Below, piece by piece: positions 34,858 through 44,165 of a stretch of 64,000 nt of DNA (position 1 is the first letter of the stretch; each line of letters opens with the position of its first letter). The notes under the pieces were generated by a model. It had not been told where the DNA came from and did no database searches. It worked only from the letters and a program-made list of their open reading frames with translations. The stretch comes from Psychroserpens jangbogonensis (GTDB lineage Bacteria; Bacteroidota; Bacteroidia; Flavobacteriales; Flavobacteriaceae). The stretch is taken from the NCBI RefSeq assembly GCF_000797465.1, contig NZ_JSWG01000012.1, positions 124,001-188,000 on the forward strand, given 5' to 3'. Made by a program: the position numbers and the translations under genes.

Positions 34858-37278
34858 ATGAAGCATTTCTTCACCATTATGTTATTGTTACTATGTTTTA
34901 CTGCAAGTGTTTTCTCTCAAAATGAAAAAGAGATATTTGAAGATAATTACGCTTCATATTTTAATACAGAACGAGAAACTATTTACTTACACTTTAATAA
35001 AAACATCTTTTTATTAAATGAGTCTATATGGTTTAAAGGATACATTTATGACAAAAAAGGGAGCATTCCATTTATTACAACCTCTAACATCTATGTCAGC
35101 TTGTATGACAAAGATGGAAAAGTATTAAAAACAAACTTGTATTATGCCGAAAACGGAACGTTTTCTGGCCATTTTAAAGTCACTGAAAACCTAGCTTCTG
35201 GTCATTACTTTATTAAAGCACATACCAATTGGATGAAGAATTTTCATGAGGACGAGTCTTTTACTTCTGAGTCTATTGAAATTATAAATCCCAATTCTGA
35301 ACCTAATAATGTTTCAGAAAACAAAACGTCTTCTTTTGATTTACAATTTTTACCTGAAGGAGGCCATTGCACATCTGATGTTACAAATAGCATAGCTTAT
35401 AAAATTATAAATTGTGAAGGAATTGGATTAATGATCAGAGGAGAGATTGTAAATTCTAAAAATGAAATTATAAACACCTTTAAAAGCAATCAATTTGGTA
35501 TTGGCAAGTTTGAATTGCTCATGAAAACAGGAGAAAACTATACTGCAAGATATACTCTAAATGGCAAAGATTTTGAAACCGATTTACCAATAAGCAGTCC
35601 ACTAGGTTTTGCAATATCTTTAAACAATTACACGACTAAACTCATCACTTATTTAACTCTCAAAACCAATAAACATACACTTACAAAAGAGGCAGGCAAA
35701 ACTTATTATATAGTGATTCATCAAAATAATAAAAGTTCAATTATTAATCTTGAAATCGACAAATTAGACCTAAATCATGTCATCCCAATCGATAATAGGA
35801 GGCTTCCTATTGGTGTGAATACAATTACAGTATTTAATGACAAATTACAGCCAATGTTAGAGCGTTTAGTATTTAACTATAGAGAAGGTGATTATATTAA
35901 AATCAATCTCACTTCAAAAACAATTCGTAACGATTCTATACCAATTCATATTAATTTAAAAGACAAATCTAAAGCCGCATTTTCATCTAACATAAGTGTT
36001 TCTATTCTTCCAGGAGAAACAGAATCTTTAAGTACAAATAGAAACATTATAAGTGCTATGTATATTGATCCATACATAAATGGCGAACTAGAAAACGCAA
36101 ATTATTATTTTGAAGATGTTGATAGGATTAAATCCTTTCATCTTGATCTTACCTTACTCACTCAAGGCTGGAGTAAGTACAAATGGGATCATATTAAAAA
36201 AGGCGCTCAAAATCTCATCATTCCATTTGACAAAGGCGTCACTATCAATGGAACTATAAATGAAGATTTAGATCCAAGATCTAAGTATAAGATTCAAATG
36301 TTTTCACTTGTCAATAATATCAACGAAACGAGATCTATAGGAGAAGACAAAGGTTTTAATTTTGAAAATTATTTTATTCAAGATTCTACAAAAGTTCATT
36401 TTAGTGTTTTTAAAAATGGAGAAAAAATAACACAACCAAAGCTTTACGCAAGGGTTCTAAATAAAGATAGGAGTTCACTAAACCAAATTTTCGAATTAGC
36501 AAAATCATGTAGTATAATAGAATACAATAAAGTTAATGAGATAGTTACATATGCAGATATAGATTTTAACGGAGAAGTTCTAGACACAATAAATCTGTTT
36601 TCAAAAAAAGGTGTGAAACAAAAAAAGCGAGAAAACGTTTTAAAAGATATAGGTAATGCATACAGTAGAGGCATTAAAGTTGGTCCAGATCAAGAGAGAA
36701 CATATCCATATATTATAGATATCATTAATGCTAATGGATTTACTGCTAGAAATGACGTTGGCCGTATTACTATTTTTAACAGGCAACCTGTTTCTATACT
36801 TGCAAGTAATTCGCCATTACTCATAGTTGATGGTATTAATTTTGGTAGAGATTATCAGGTTTTAACCAGTATGCGAACCAATGAAATTGATGAAATCTAC
36901 TTTAATAAATTAGGTTTAGGTTATGGCTCAAGAGGAGCTGCTGGTGTAATAAGAATATACCTTAAAAAAAATTTAGGAGTGTTATCCGATAATAGTCTAG
37001 CTAGATATGCAAATTCTCTTTTGGTTAGTGGCGGTTTTGCTAATCAAAAAGAATTTTACTCACCTCTTTTCTATAATAAATCAAGCAATTTATTTAATGC
37101 TTACGGAGCAATTGATTGGCAACCTAAATTGATATCTGATAAAAATGGTGACATTCAATTCAAAATAAAAAATCCTAATGTAGACAAGCTATTATTTGTC
37201 ATCGAAGGATTTTCAGTAAATGGTAAATTAATTTCTGAAATTAAGGAAATATCGATTAGTAAAAGCACTAATAATTAA
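34858..37278 (+). CDS. Secreted macroglobulin-like / TonB-plug-domain protein, copy 1
   Basis: 806 residues with a signal peptide ending ASVFSQ. The N-terminal region carries a macroglobulin-like beta-sandwich (about 35-145; ETIYLHFNKNIFLLNESIWF and GHYFIKAHTNWMKNF); further beta domains follow; at about 640-705 there is a plug-like module (NSPLLIVDGINFGRDYQVL, IDEIYFNKLGLGYGSRGAAG, IRIYLKK) as in TonB-dependent receptors. There is no beta-barrel. A beta-sandwich ends the protein (IKNPNVDKLLFVIEGFS). Described homologues in Bacteroidetes are annotated only by the plug domain; their function is unknown. Tandem paralogue downstream after 54 bp. Confidence 0.85.
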   Translation: MKHFFTIMLLLLCFTASVFSQNEKEIFEDNYASYFNTERETIYLHFNKNIFLLNESIWFKGYIYDKKGSIPFITTSNIYVSLYDKDGKVLKTNLYYAENGTFSGHFKVTENLASGHYFIKAHTNWMKNFHEDESFTSESIEIINPNSEPNNVSENKTSSFDLQFLPEGGHCTSDVTNSIAYKIINCEGIGLMIRGEIVNSKNEIINTFKSNQFGIGKFELLMKTGENYTARYTLNGKDFETDLPISSPLGFAISLNNYTTKLITYLTLKTNKHTLTKEAGKTYYIVIHQNNKSSIINLEIDKLDLNHVIPIDNRRLPIGVNTITVFNDKLQPMLERLVFNYREGDYIKINLTSKTIRNDSIPIHINLKDKSKAAFSSNISVSILPGETESLSTNRNIISAMYIDPYINGELENANYYFEDVDRIKSFHLDLTLLTQGWSKYKWDHIKKGAQNLIIPFDKGVTINGTINEDLDPRSKYKIQMFSLVNNINETRSIGEDKGFNFENYFIQDSTKVHFSVFKNGEKITQPKLYARVLNKDRSSLNQIFELAKSCSIIEYNKVNEIVTYADIDFNGEVLDTINLFSKKGVKQKKRENVLKDIGNAYSRGIKVGPDQERTYPYIIDIINANGFTARNDVGRITIFNRQPVSILASNSPLLIVDGINFGRDYQVLTSMRTNEIDEIYFNKLGLGYGSRGAAGVIRIYLKKNLGVLSDNSLARYANSLLVSGGFANQKEFYSPLFYNKSSNLFNAYGAIDWQPKLISDKNGDIQFKIKNPNVDKLLFVIEGFSVNGKLISEIKEISISKSTNN

Positions 37279-37332
37279 TCTTAAGGTCAATTATTATCAT
37301 TAAATTGAACTCTTATTATATCATTTTCAAAT

Positions 37333-39759
37333 ATGAAAGGACAACATTTAGTTTTATTCGTTTTACTATGCCTAATAGCAAACGTTACTAATGCTCAAGT
37401 AGAGAAAAAAAGTCAACTACAAAACACGTATGCATCCTATTATAGCTTAGAACGAGAAAACATACACCTACACCTAAACAAGAATGTTTTTATCCTTGAA
37501 GAACCTGTTTGGTTTAAAGCCTATATATACAATAAGGATACTAACAAGCCAGCAATAAATTCTACCAATATTTTTGTGGCATTATATGATGCAAATGGAA
37601 AAGAAATTGATAAGAAACTTTTTTTTGCACAGAATGGTGTCGTAAGTGGAACAATGGATTTAGGTACCAATGTAACACCAGGAAGCTATTACTTAAGAGC
37701 CTATACCAACTGGATGAATAATTTTCCAGAAGATGAATCTTTTGCATCTGTTCCATTTAATGTTGTTAATCCTTATAAAGGTGAAATAGAAGTATCAACA
37801 GAAGCAGTTACAACTGCACCACACGATATTCAATTTTTACCTGAAGGTGGTTATGCTATTGTAAATACAAATAATACTATTGGTGTAAAAACTACAAATC
37901 ACGAAGGAAAAGGAGCAAAAATAAATGGATCCATTTTTGACAATGATGATACAGAGGTCACAACCTTTAAAACGAATTTATTTGGTCTTGGCAAATTCAA
38001 TTTAACCTTTGAAGCGAATAAAATATACTATGCGATTTACACCATTGATGGCAAAGAGGAAAAAACATATTTACCTAAAGCAAAACCCACAGGGTTTACG
38101 ATATCAATAGATAATTATTCTAATGAGAAATACACATATATAAACCTTAAAACCAATATTAATACATTAGAACCTAATAAGAGTAAGACCTATTATCTTG
38201 TTATCAATCAGAATTCAAAAATATCGGTTGTCAATCTAGATTTAATTAATTTTAAAACTGAAAACACTATTCCTGTAGAATCTGCAAACTTAGTTCCAGG
38301 AGTGAATACTATTGCTCTGTTTGATGATAATATGAATCCAATTTTAGAACGCCTTATTTTCAATTACAACAATTTAAATTTAGCTTCAGTAAATACAAAT
38401 CTTAAAAAAGATAAAGATTCCATTACAATCAATTTAAAGGTCAATACTAAAAATAATCAAAATCAATTATCACATTTAAGTGTTAGTACTTTACCTAATC
38501 CTAATATTACCAATGCTTCAAAAGCAGATATCCTTTCTGCCTTTTTAATTCAACCATATATTAGAGGTCAGGTTCAAAATACGGGTCATTATTTTAAAAA
38601 TGTTGACCGATTAAAAAAATACGATTTAGATTTATTGCTACTCACTCAAGGATGGAGTAAATATGAATGGAAGAATATTAAAAAAGGGCAAATCCAAGCC
38701 ACATATAGTTTTGATGTAGGTCTTAAAGTTGAGGGCACTTTTAATAGAGTTGCTAAAAAGCATAATGAGAATAGAACTCAAATGTTTTCAATGACAAACG
38801 ACGTTAATGAATATACTGTTATTGATAAAAACACAAATAAATTTATTTTTGACAACTATTTTTTAAAAGATGGAGCTGTTATCAATTTTACATTGATAGA
38901 AAACGAAAGAGAAGTTCCCAAAGTTAGTCCTGTTATACAAACCACAAACGGTAAAAGAGTTTTAGTTCACCCCTTTCAAATTAAAAACTCCATCACCTCA
39001 GGCAAATCTAAAGAATCAGTTTTAAAAACAGCTTTTAAAGCTTATGGTATTGAAAGATTAGACACAGTAAACCTGTCGTATACTAAACAAAAGACTGTAG
39101 AGAAATCCATGAAACATGAAAAATCTCATATCGCAAATAAATATAGTAATGGGATAAAAATAGACTCTATTATAAAAAGAACTTATTTTAATATTGCGGA
39201 TCTAATTAATTCGAATGGTTTTGTCGTTGAAGATTTAGCAGGAAGTGGTTTCACGAGAATTAAAAGCAGAAGACCAGTTTCATTTTTAGCAAGTAATGAA
39301 CCCATTCTTATTATTGACGATGTAAATCTTGGCAATAACCATGATATTTTATTTAATATGACGTTTGAAGATATAGACGAAATATTCATTAGTACTAGTG
39401 GATTAGGTTATGGTGCAACTGGTGGAGCTGGAGTAATTAGAGTGTACAGAAAAGATGGCAGTCAATCTCTTGAACAAATGAAACTTAAAAATTATGGAGA
39501 TGTAGTAATTAAAGATGGTTTTTCAATTGAAAAGAAATTTTACGTACCAGCCTATTATTTTAAGTCTGATGATATATTAAACGAATTCACCTGCTTGGAT
39601 TGGAAGTCTGATATCACCACTAATGATTTAGGAATGTATAGCTATAAAATTAAAAATTTAGGACTTAATGAACTTGTTATAGTTATTCAAGGTTTTACTA
39701 GTACTGGTGAGCTAGTCTCAGAAATAAAGTCGATAAAAACCAGTAATCTCTCTGAATAA
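37333..39759 (+). CDS. Secreted macroglobulin-like / TonB-plug-domain protein, copy 2
   Basis: 808 residues, collinear with its neighbour from signal peptide (ending NVTNAQ) to C terminus: ENIHLHLNKNVFILEEPVWF, LRAYTNWMNNFPEDESFA, HDIQFLPEGGYA, DLDLLLLTQGWSKYEW, the plug-like NEPILIIDDVNLGNNHDIL with FISTSGLGYGATGGAGVIR, and KNLGLNELVIVIQGFT. The two are clearly a duplication, diverged enough that selection has probably kept both. Export to periplasm or surface is expected. It ends at a terminator shared with the convergent metal operon. Confidence 0.85.
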   Translation: MKGQHLVLFVLLCLIANVTNAQVEKKSQLQNTYASYYSLERENIHLHLNKNVFILEEPVWFKAYIYNKDTNKPAINSTNIFVALYDANGKEIDKKLFFAQNGVVSGTMDLGTNVTPGSYYLRAYTNWMNNFPEDESFASVPFNVVNPYKGEIEVSTEAVTTAPHDIQFLPEGGYAIVNTNNTIGVKTTNHEGKGAKINGSIFDNDDTEVTTFKTNLFGLGKFNLTFEANKIYYAIYTIDGKEEKTYLPKAKPTGFTISIDNYSNEKYTYINLKTNINTLEPNKSKTYYLVINQNSKISVVNLDLINFKTENTIPVESANLVPGVNTIALFDDNMNPILERLIFNYNNLNLASVNTNLKKDKDSITINLKVNTKNNQNQLSHLSVSTLPNPNITNASKADILSAFLIQPYIRGQVQNTGHYFKNVDRLKKYDLDLLLLTQGWSKYEWKNIKKGQIQATYSFDVGLKVEGTFNRVAKKHNENRTQMFSMTNDVNEYTVIDKNTNKFIFDNYFLKDGAVINFTLIENEREVPKVSPVIQTTNGKRVLVHPFQIKNSITSGKSKESVLKTAFKAYGIERLDTVNLSYTKQKTVEKSMKHEKSHIANKYSNGIKIDSIIKRTYFNIADLINSNGFVVEDLAGSGFTRIKSRRPVSFLASNEPILIIDDVNLGNNHDILFNMTFEDIDEIFISTSGLGYGATGGAGVIRVYRKDGSQSLEQMKLKNYGDVVIKDGFSIEKKFYVPAYYFKSDDILNEFTCLDWKSDITTNDLGMYSYKIKNLGLNELVIVIQGFTSTGELVSEIKSIKTSNLSE

Positions 39760-39777
39760 AAAGACTTGTAATTGCAA

Positions 39778-39810
39778 AAAAAAGCCACAGATTCTGTGGC
39801 TTTTTTTTAT
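39778..39810. terminator. Bidirectional terminator between plug-protein pair and metal operon
   Basis: AAAGCCACAG and CTGTGGCTTT pair perfectly around ATT, with A-run before and T-run after, so it serves both convergent transcripts. Confidence 0.85.
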
Positions 39811-39824
39811 TTATATAGTTCTAA

Positions 39825-40181
39825 TTAGTTCTTATGATCTTCTTGTACTTCATCATCACGATACTTACAACATGGATGAACCGTATTATAAGCTTCATCT
39901 GTTGCTTTTAATTCTTTAGTGTCATGTCCAACTGCAACAATTTTTTTTGTTATCGTATCTAAGCTAGTTTTACGTTCATCATAAATGAGTTTCAATTCAT
40001 GAGTCTCAACATTCCAAACTGCAGACTTAACGCCTTTTGTCCTTATTGCTGCTTTTTCAATACGCTCTTTACACATTAAACACACACCATCAACTTCTAG
40101 AGATGCTTTGGCATTTTTGTCCTGAGCAAATGATGCAAATGAAACTAACATCACAAACGTCATTATAAGTACTTTTTTCAT
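39825..40181 (-). CDS. Secreted heavy-metal-associated (HMA) domain protein
   Basis: 118 residues with a signal peptide ending ASFAQ. One HMA domain (about 25-95) carries the metal motif GVCLMCKERIEKA and the usual continuation TKGVKSAVWNVETHELKLIY. A short tail adds HPCC, which could give a second thiolate site. Being exported, it would act as a periplasmic or surface metallochaperone, most likely for Cu(I), though zinc or another soft metal cannot be excluded. Last gene of the four-gene operon, 20 bp after the TonB receptor. Confidence 0.85.
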   Translation of the reverse strand: MKKVLIMTFVMLVSFASFAQDKNAKASLEVDGVCLMCKERIEKAAIRTKGVKSAVWNVETHELKLIYDERKTSLDTITKKIVAVGHDTKELKATDEAYNTVHPCCKYRDDEVQEDHKN

Positions 40182-40201
40182 AATCTATATTTTACTTTTA
40201 T

Positions 40202-42442
40202 TTATTTAATTTTAAAACGCAAACCTGCGTAATACATGCTTCCAAAAATTGGGCCATATACAAATGTAGTATCAAAATTTGAACCAAACGGATCATTTGC
40301 TCCTAAAATTGGATTATTCTGTCTTACATTCGTGACGTTCTCACCTCCAACATACACTTCAAACTTAGGAGAAAAGACTTTAGTCACTTGAGCATTCAAG
40401 GTTCCAACCGTTGGTGATTCTTCTGGCAATCTATATTCTAAAGGATTTGAACTTGTTGAAGCAAAACGCTGTTCGCTTAACCAGTTATAAGTGACATCAA
40501 ATTTCCAATTGGATGTTTCTCCTTCTTCTAAATTAGTTTCATATGAAACATTCGCAAAAAAACGATGCTCAGGTATTAGTGGCTTTGACAGTTTTCCGGT
40601 TAAATATTCAGTTTTTACATCATAATATTTATAAGCTGTTCTAAAATCGAAATGTTCAAAAACATTATAATTTAATTCCACTTGAAAACTATTCGCGTAA
40701 CTATCACCTTCTAAATTGTAGAAATTAACCTCCTGCGGATTCTCCCAATCGACAACCACTTGATTTTGAAAATCAGTTCTATAGAAATCAAAAGCAATAT
40801 CACCTTTTCTTTCAAATAGATTAAAACCTTGCAAATAAGACACACCATAATTCCAGGCAATTTCTGGATCTAAACCATAGATATCACCTTTAGTATTAAG
40901 AACATTTATGGATCTAGATGTTGCAAACATATTTTGGTTTTCAGCAAAAATATTCGCACTTCGCTTTCCTCTACCTACTGAAAATCTTAAAGCCGATTTT
41001 TCCCAAGGCGTATATCTCATGTGCAATCGAGGTGTAATAAACTCTCCTAACAAATTATGCGTATCAAATCGCAGTCCAGCAGTTAAGGTAAGTTTGTCTA
41101 AATTATCGTAAGCATACTCAAAAAAGCCTCCAAACGAACGTTCACTGCGCTCAAAATTGGCATTAATGGCAAACTCATCATAATGGTCATAAGTAAAACT
41201 TAATCCTGTTTTTATTTTATGCCTCGAATCACTAATTATAGAATTATAAATAACATTAGAATACACACTATTGTGGTTAATATCATAGGCATTTAAACCA
41301 TAATAAGATTCTTGATTATGTGTACTAAAAGCTAACTGTACTCCTAAACTTTGCCAAGGAACTTCAGGGTTTACGTAACCAAACTTAGTTGTGATTTCAA
41401 ATCGTTCTGTATCTATTTCGCTTCCCCAAGAATTAGTGGTAAACTTATCTCGACTAGGATCAAAATCCACTTGTCCAGCTTGCTTAGAGTCATTTAAGTA
41501 TCGTACATTAATAAAACTCACTAATCCTTTTTCTAGGTTAGTATACTGCCAACGATTCATTACATTGACTTGATTATACAAAGGCATGTCTAAAAATCCA
41601 TCATCATTTACATCATGCTTTCTTTGAAGTGTATTCCCGTGAATATAAAAGCCTGTGCTCCATTTGTCGTTCACTTTAGTATTAATATGCGTATTCAACT
41701 CCATACGCTCACTACTTGCCATATAGAGATTAGCAAAAAAGCGATCATCTGTTGAAGGTTTTTGAAGCTCGGCATTAATTTGTCCTGCAATACTTTCAAA
41801 ACCGTTAGTAACACTTCCTGCGCCTTTAGTAATTTGAATACTCTCTACCCAAGTTCCAGGAATGAAACTTAATCCAAAAGCCTGCGAAGCACCACGTATT
41901 GATGGAACATTCTCTGTCGTAATTAAAATATACTTACTGGTTAGTCCTAACATTTTAATTTGTCGCGTACCAGTAAGAGCATCAGAAAAGTTAACATCTA
42001 TTGACGGGTTAGTTTCAAAGCTTTCAGATAAATTACAGCAAGCGGCTTTAAGTAACTCGTCACTACTCACAGTAATTATATTAGCAGCTTTATAATAAGA
42101 TTTAGCAGTGGATTGTTTTCGTGAGGTAACAACAATTTCATCTAATTCACTTGTAGACCTAAGAAAGTGCTTAATGTATTTTGGTTCATTAACAGTTAAA
42201 GTATCTGTTTTATAACCAACATAGCTAATTACTAATTTCTTATAACTCGCTTCAAAAGGTATTGTAAATTTCCCATCTATATCTGTAACTGCACCTACTG
42301 AAGTGTTAAGCCAAAACACATTGGCACCAATTAATGGAATGTCTTTATTCTCTGCAGTGACTTCCATAATTTCACCAGACAATTCATCTTGTGAAAAATT
42401 AATTAAAGGAAGTAGAAATATGATATATAGTATGTGTTTCAT
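40202..42442 (-). CDS. TonB-dependent receptor, probable metal uptake
   Basis: 746 residues. Signal peptide, a carboxypeptidase-regulatory-like domain (about 22-105; NVFWLNTSVGAVTDIDGKF), a plug (about 115-225; CCNLSESFETNPSIDVNF, IKMLGLTSKYILITTENVP) and a barrel ending FGSMYYAGLRFKIK. The plug contains an unusual adjacent Cys pair (AACCNLSE). Flanked on both sides by HMA-domain genes, so transport of a soft metal or a metal chelate across the outer membrane is the likely role; this is inference from context. Its start directly abuts the stop of the HMA-MauE gene. Confidence 0.88.
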   Translation of the reverse strand: MKHILYIIFLLPLINFSQDELSGEIMEVTAENKDIPLIGANVFWLNTSVGAVTDIDGKFTIPFEASYKKLVISYVGYKTDTLTVNEPKYIKHFLRSTSELDEIVVTSRKQSTAKSYYKAANIITVSSDELLKAACCNLSESFETNPSIDVNFSDALTGTRQIKMLGLTSKYILITTENVPSIRGASQAFGLSFIPGTWVESIQITKGAGSVTNGFESIAGQINAELQKPSTDDRFFANLYMASSERMELNTHINTKVNDKWSTGFYIHGNTLQRKHDVNDDGFLDMPLYNQVNVMNRWQYTNLEKGLVSFINVRYLNDSKQAGQVDFDPSRDKFTTNSWGSEIDTERFEITTKFGYVNPEVPWQSLGVQLAFSTHNQESYYGLNAYDINHNSVYSNVIYNSIISDSRHKIKTGLSFTYDHYDEFAINANFERSERSFGGFFEYAYDNLDKLTLTAGLRFDTHNLLGEFITPRLHMRYTPWEKSALRFSVGRGKRSANIFAENQNMFATSRSINVLNTKGDIYGLDPEIAWNYGVSYLQGFNLFERKGDIAFDFYRTDFQNQVVVDWENPQEVNFYNLEGDSYANSFQVELNYNVFEHFDFRTAYKYYDVKTEYLTGKLSKPLIPEHRFFANVSYETNLEEGETSNWKFDVTYNWLSEQRFASTSSNPLEYRLPEESPTVGTLNAQVTKVFSPKFEVYVGGENVTNVRQNNPILGANDPFGSNFDTTFVYGPIFGSMYYAGLRFKIK

Positions 42443-43174
42443 CTAATTGTAGGTTTTTAATAACATGACAACTGCCATAATAATCATAATACTGTTTTCA
42501 ATGAAAGTCGCTTTAGTCATTGGAAGTTTCAGAGCAGTTCCTAGACAAGCACACTGAATTGATTTTTTACTCAATAAAGTTCTAGTAACTCCAAAAGTAG
42601 TTATTCCAAGAATAATTAAAGTGATGATGAGTGCTAACGTGATTTCAATGCGCATTAAGAACAGTAATCCTAAGGTTAACTCAATAAAAGGGTAAATCCA
42701 TCCATAAGCCGGAATTGATTTCGCTAAAGGATCATACATTTTAAACGATTGAGGAAACCCCTTTAAATCCAACAATTTAAAAAAGCTAAATACGATATAG
42801 AACAAACCCATAAAATCGAGCATAAAGCTCTCAATACTCCAAGGGTTTCTATTTAATAAAATGGATGCTCCAATGATATATCCGAAGATTAAGAACAACG
42901 GAAATAATTGTTTAAGATCACTTTCTTCAACTTTTGTTTCAGTCGAACCTGAGTTAAAGGCATTGGATTCTTTTAATTCTGAAATTGAATATTTAGATGA
43001 TAATACGTTTTGAAATGTTTTGATTGAGATATGCTTAGACATGCTAATTGTTGCCTTAGAAGTTTCTAAATCTATCGATACATTTTTGACATCATCTAAT
43101 GCTTGCAAAGCCGCTTCGACAGAAGCTTTACAATTATTACAGGTCATACCTGTTATAGTATATGTGTGTGTCAT
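42443..43174 (-). CDS. HMA domain fused to MauE/DoxX-like membrane domain
   Basis: 243 residues. Residues 1-68 form an HMA domain with the CxxC site GMTCNNCKAS. After a hydrophilic linker come about four to five transmembrane helices (about 88-105, 115-132, 155-175, 176-198 and 220-240) with the MauE/DoxX-like pattern FFKLLDLKGFPQSFKMYDPLA and a Cys pair QCACLG. MauE-type proteins are linked to maturation or redox of periplasmic partners. In this operon it may receive metal or electrons at the inner membrane. Followed without gap by the TonB receptor. Confidence 0.85.
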   Translation of the reverse strand: MTHTYTITGMTCNNCKASVEAALQALDDVKNVSIDLETSKATISMSKHISIKTFQNVLSSKYSISELKESNAFNSGSTETKVEESDLKQLFPLFLIFGYIIGASILLNRNPWSIESFMLDFMGLFYIVFSFFKLLDLKGFPQSFKMYDPLAKSIPAYGWIYPFIELTLGLLFLMRIEITLALIITLIILGITTFGVTRTLLSKKSIQCACLGTALKLPMTKATFIENSIMIIMAVVMLLKTYN

Positions 43175-43253
43175 GATTTTAAATTTTTAGTAAATAATTA
43201 ATATCCCATAAGCTTAATGAAACCTATATGAGAACACTTTAAAAACTAAAAAA

Positions 43254-43667
43254 CTAAATTAAGAATACTTGATCGAGGAGTAAAATATCTTCTGTGAGAT
43301 TGGGAGGAGAATAATCTTTATGAGGAATAATACGTTTAGGTAAACTTTCAAAGATATTTATGTAACTGTAAACAAAAGACGCAACAAAAAGCAATTGATC
43401 AAAAGACAAATCTTCAAACTTTGACTGGTTTAAATGGTCTTGACCTTTTACAACTTCTAGTTCATCCTTACAACAGCTTTTCTTCGTCATTTTAGATTGA
43501 CTAATCTCTGATGCTGCCATGTTACATTTTTGAACTTCCGTAAAGACAGCTGAATCAACTAAAACATCTCCACAATAATGTTTTTTCACAGTAAAAGACA
43601 CTGTAGAGAACAATACCAGCAAGGCTAATGTTGTTGAAAATAGTTTATGTAAAACTTGTTTTAACAT
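43254..43667 (-). CDS. HYC_CC_PP family protein
   Basis: 137 residues. An N-terminal hydrophobic segment (about 8-27, signal peptide or anchor) is followed by the three motifs that name the family: KKHYCGD (HYC), KKSCCKDE (CC) and YSPPNL (PP). The family is found in Bacteroidetes next to metal-related TonB receptors and HMA proteins, as here; a metal-binding role is likely but unproven. First gene of the operon that continues with the HMA-MauE fusion after 79 bp. Confidence 0.85.
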   Translation of the reverse strand: MLKQVLHKLFSTTLALLVLFSTVSFTVKKHYCGDVLVDSAVFTEVQKCNMAASEISQSKMTKKSCCKDELEVVKGQDHLNQSKFEDLSFDQLLFVASFVYSYINIFESLPKRIIPHKDYSPPNLTEDILLLDQVFLI

Positions 43668-43736
43668 TCAAAAATTTGAAATACAAAGTTACAAAAAAGT
43701 TAATTACGTAGCTTTTTTTAAGTTAGACTTAACGTT

Positions 43737-44165
43737 TCATTGTTTCAACTTGTAATAATAAAACGCTGGCATCAAAAGTAACAAAAGTATCGGCTGAATT
43801 AAAAAACGTCTGAAATTAAAAAACAAATAGTAATCTTCTTGACGTGGATGAATGACAAAATATAAAAATAAAGCAATCAAAATAACATAAGCTAAACCGA
43901 AAATTGCAGCAGAGAATTTCAGAATGGACTTATCTTTAAAAAATAGATAAATTATACCTAAAGAAATCGCCGAATTAAGGGCATACCGTAAAGTTGTGTA
44001 CATAGTTAATTTAAAAATCTCATGTCTAGGCGAATCAATATGCAAGTAGTCATTTTTGAAAAACAAAAGGTATGGATCGTAAAAAAGTTCATACTCAAAA
44101 ACACGAATAAGCACTAACATCAAGAATAAAACAAAAAGTAATATATAAATAATTGGCTTACGCAT
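43737..44165 (-). CDS. Exosortase F system-associated membrane protein
   Basis: 142 residues with four predicted transmembrane helices (about 5-22, 48-70, 78-102 and 115-137). Its features NDYLHIDSPRHEIFKLTMYTT and FFNFRRFLIQPILLLL match the small proteins that always accompany exosortase XrtF. It overlaps the end of xrtF by 8 bp. Role in the sorting system is unknown. Confidence 0.85.
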   Translation of the reverse strand: MRKPIIYILLFVLFLMLVLIRVFEYELFYDPYLLFFKNDYLHIDSPRHEIFKLTMYTTLRYALNSAISLGIIYLFFKDKSILKFSAAIFGLAYVILIALFLYFVIHPRQEDYYLFFNFRRFLIQPILLLLLMPAFYYYKLKQ

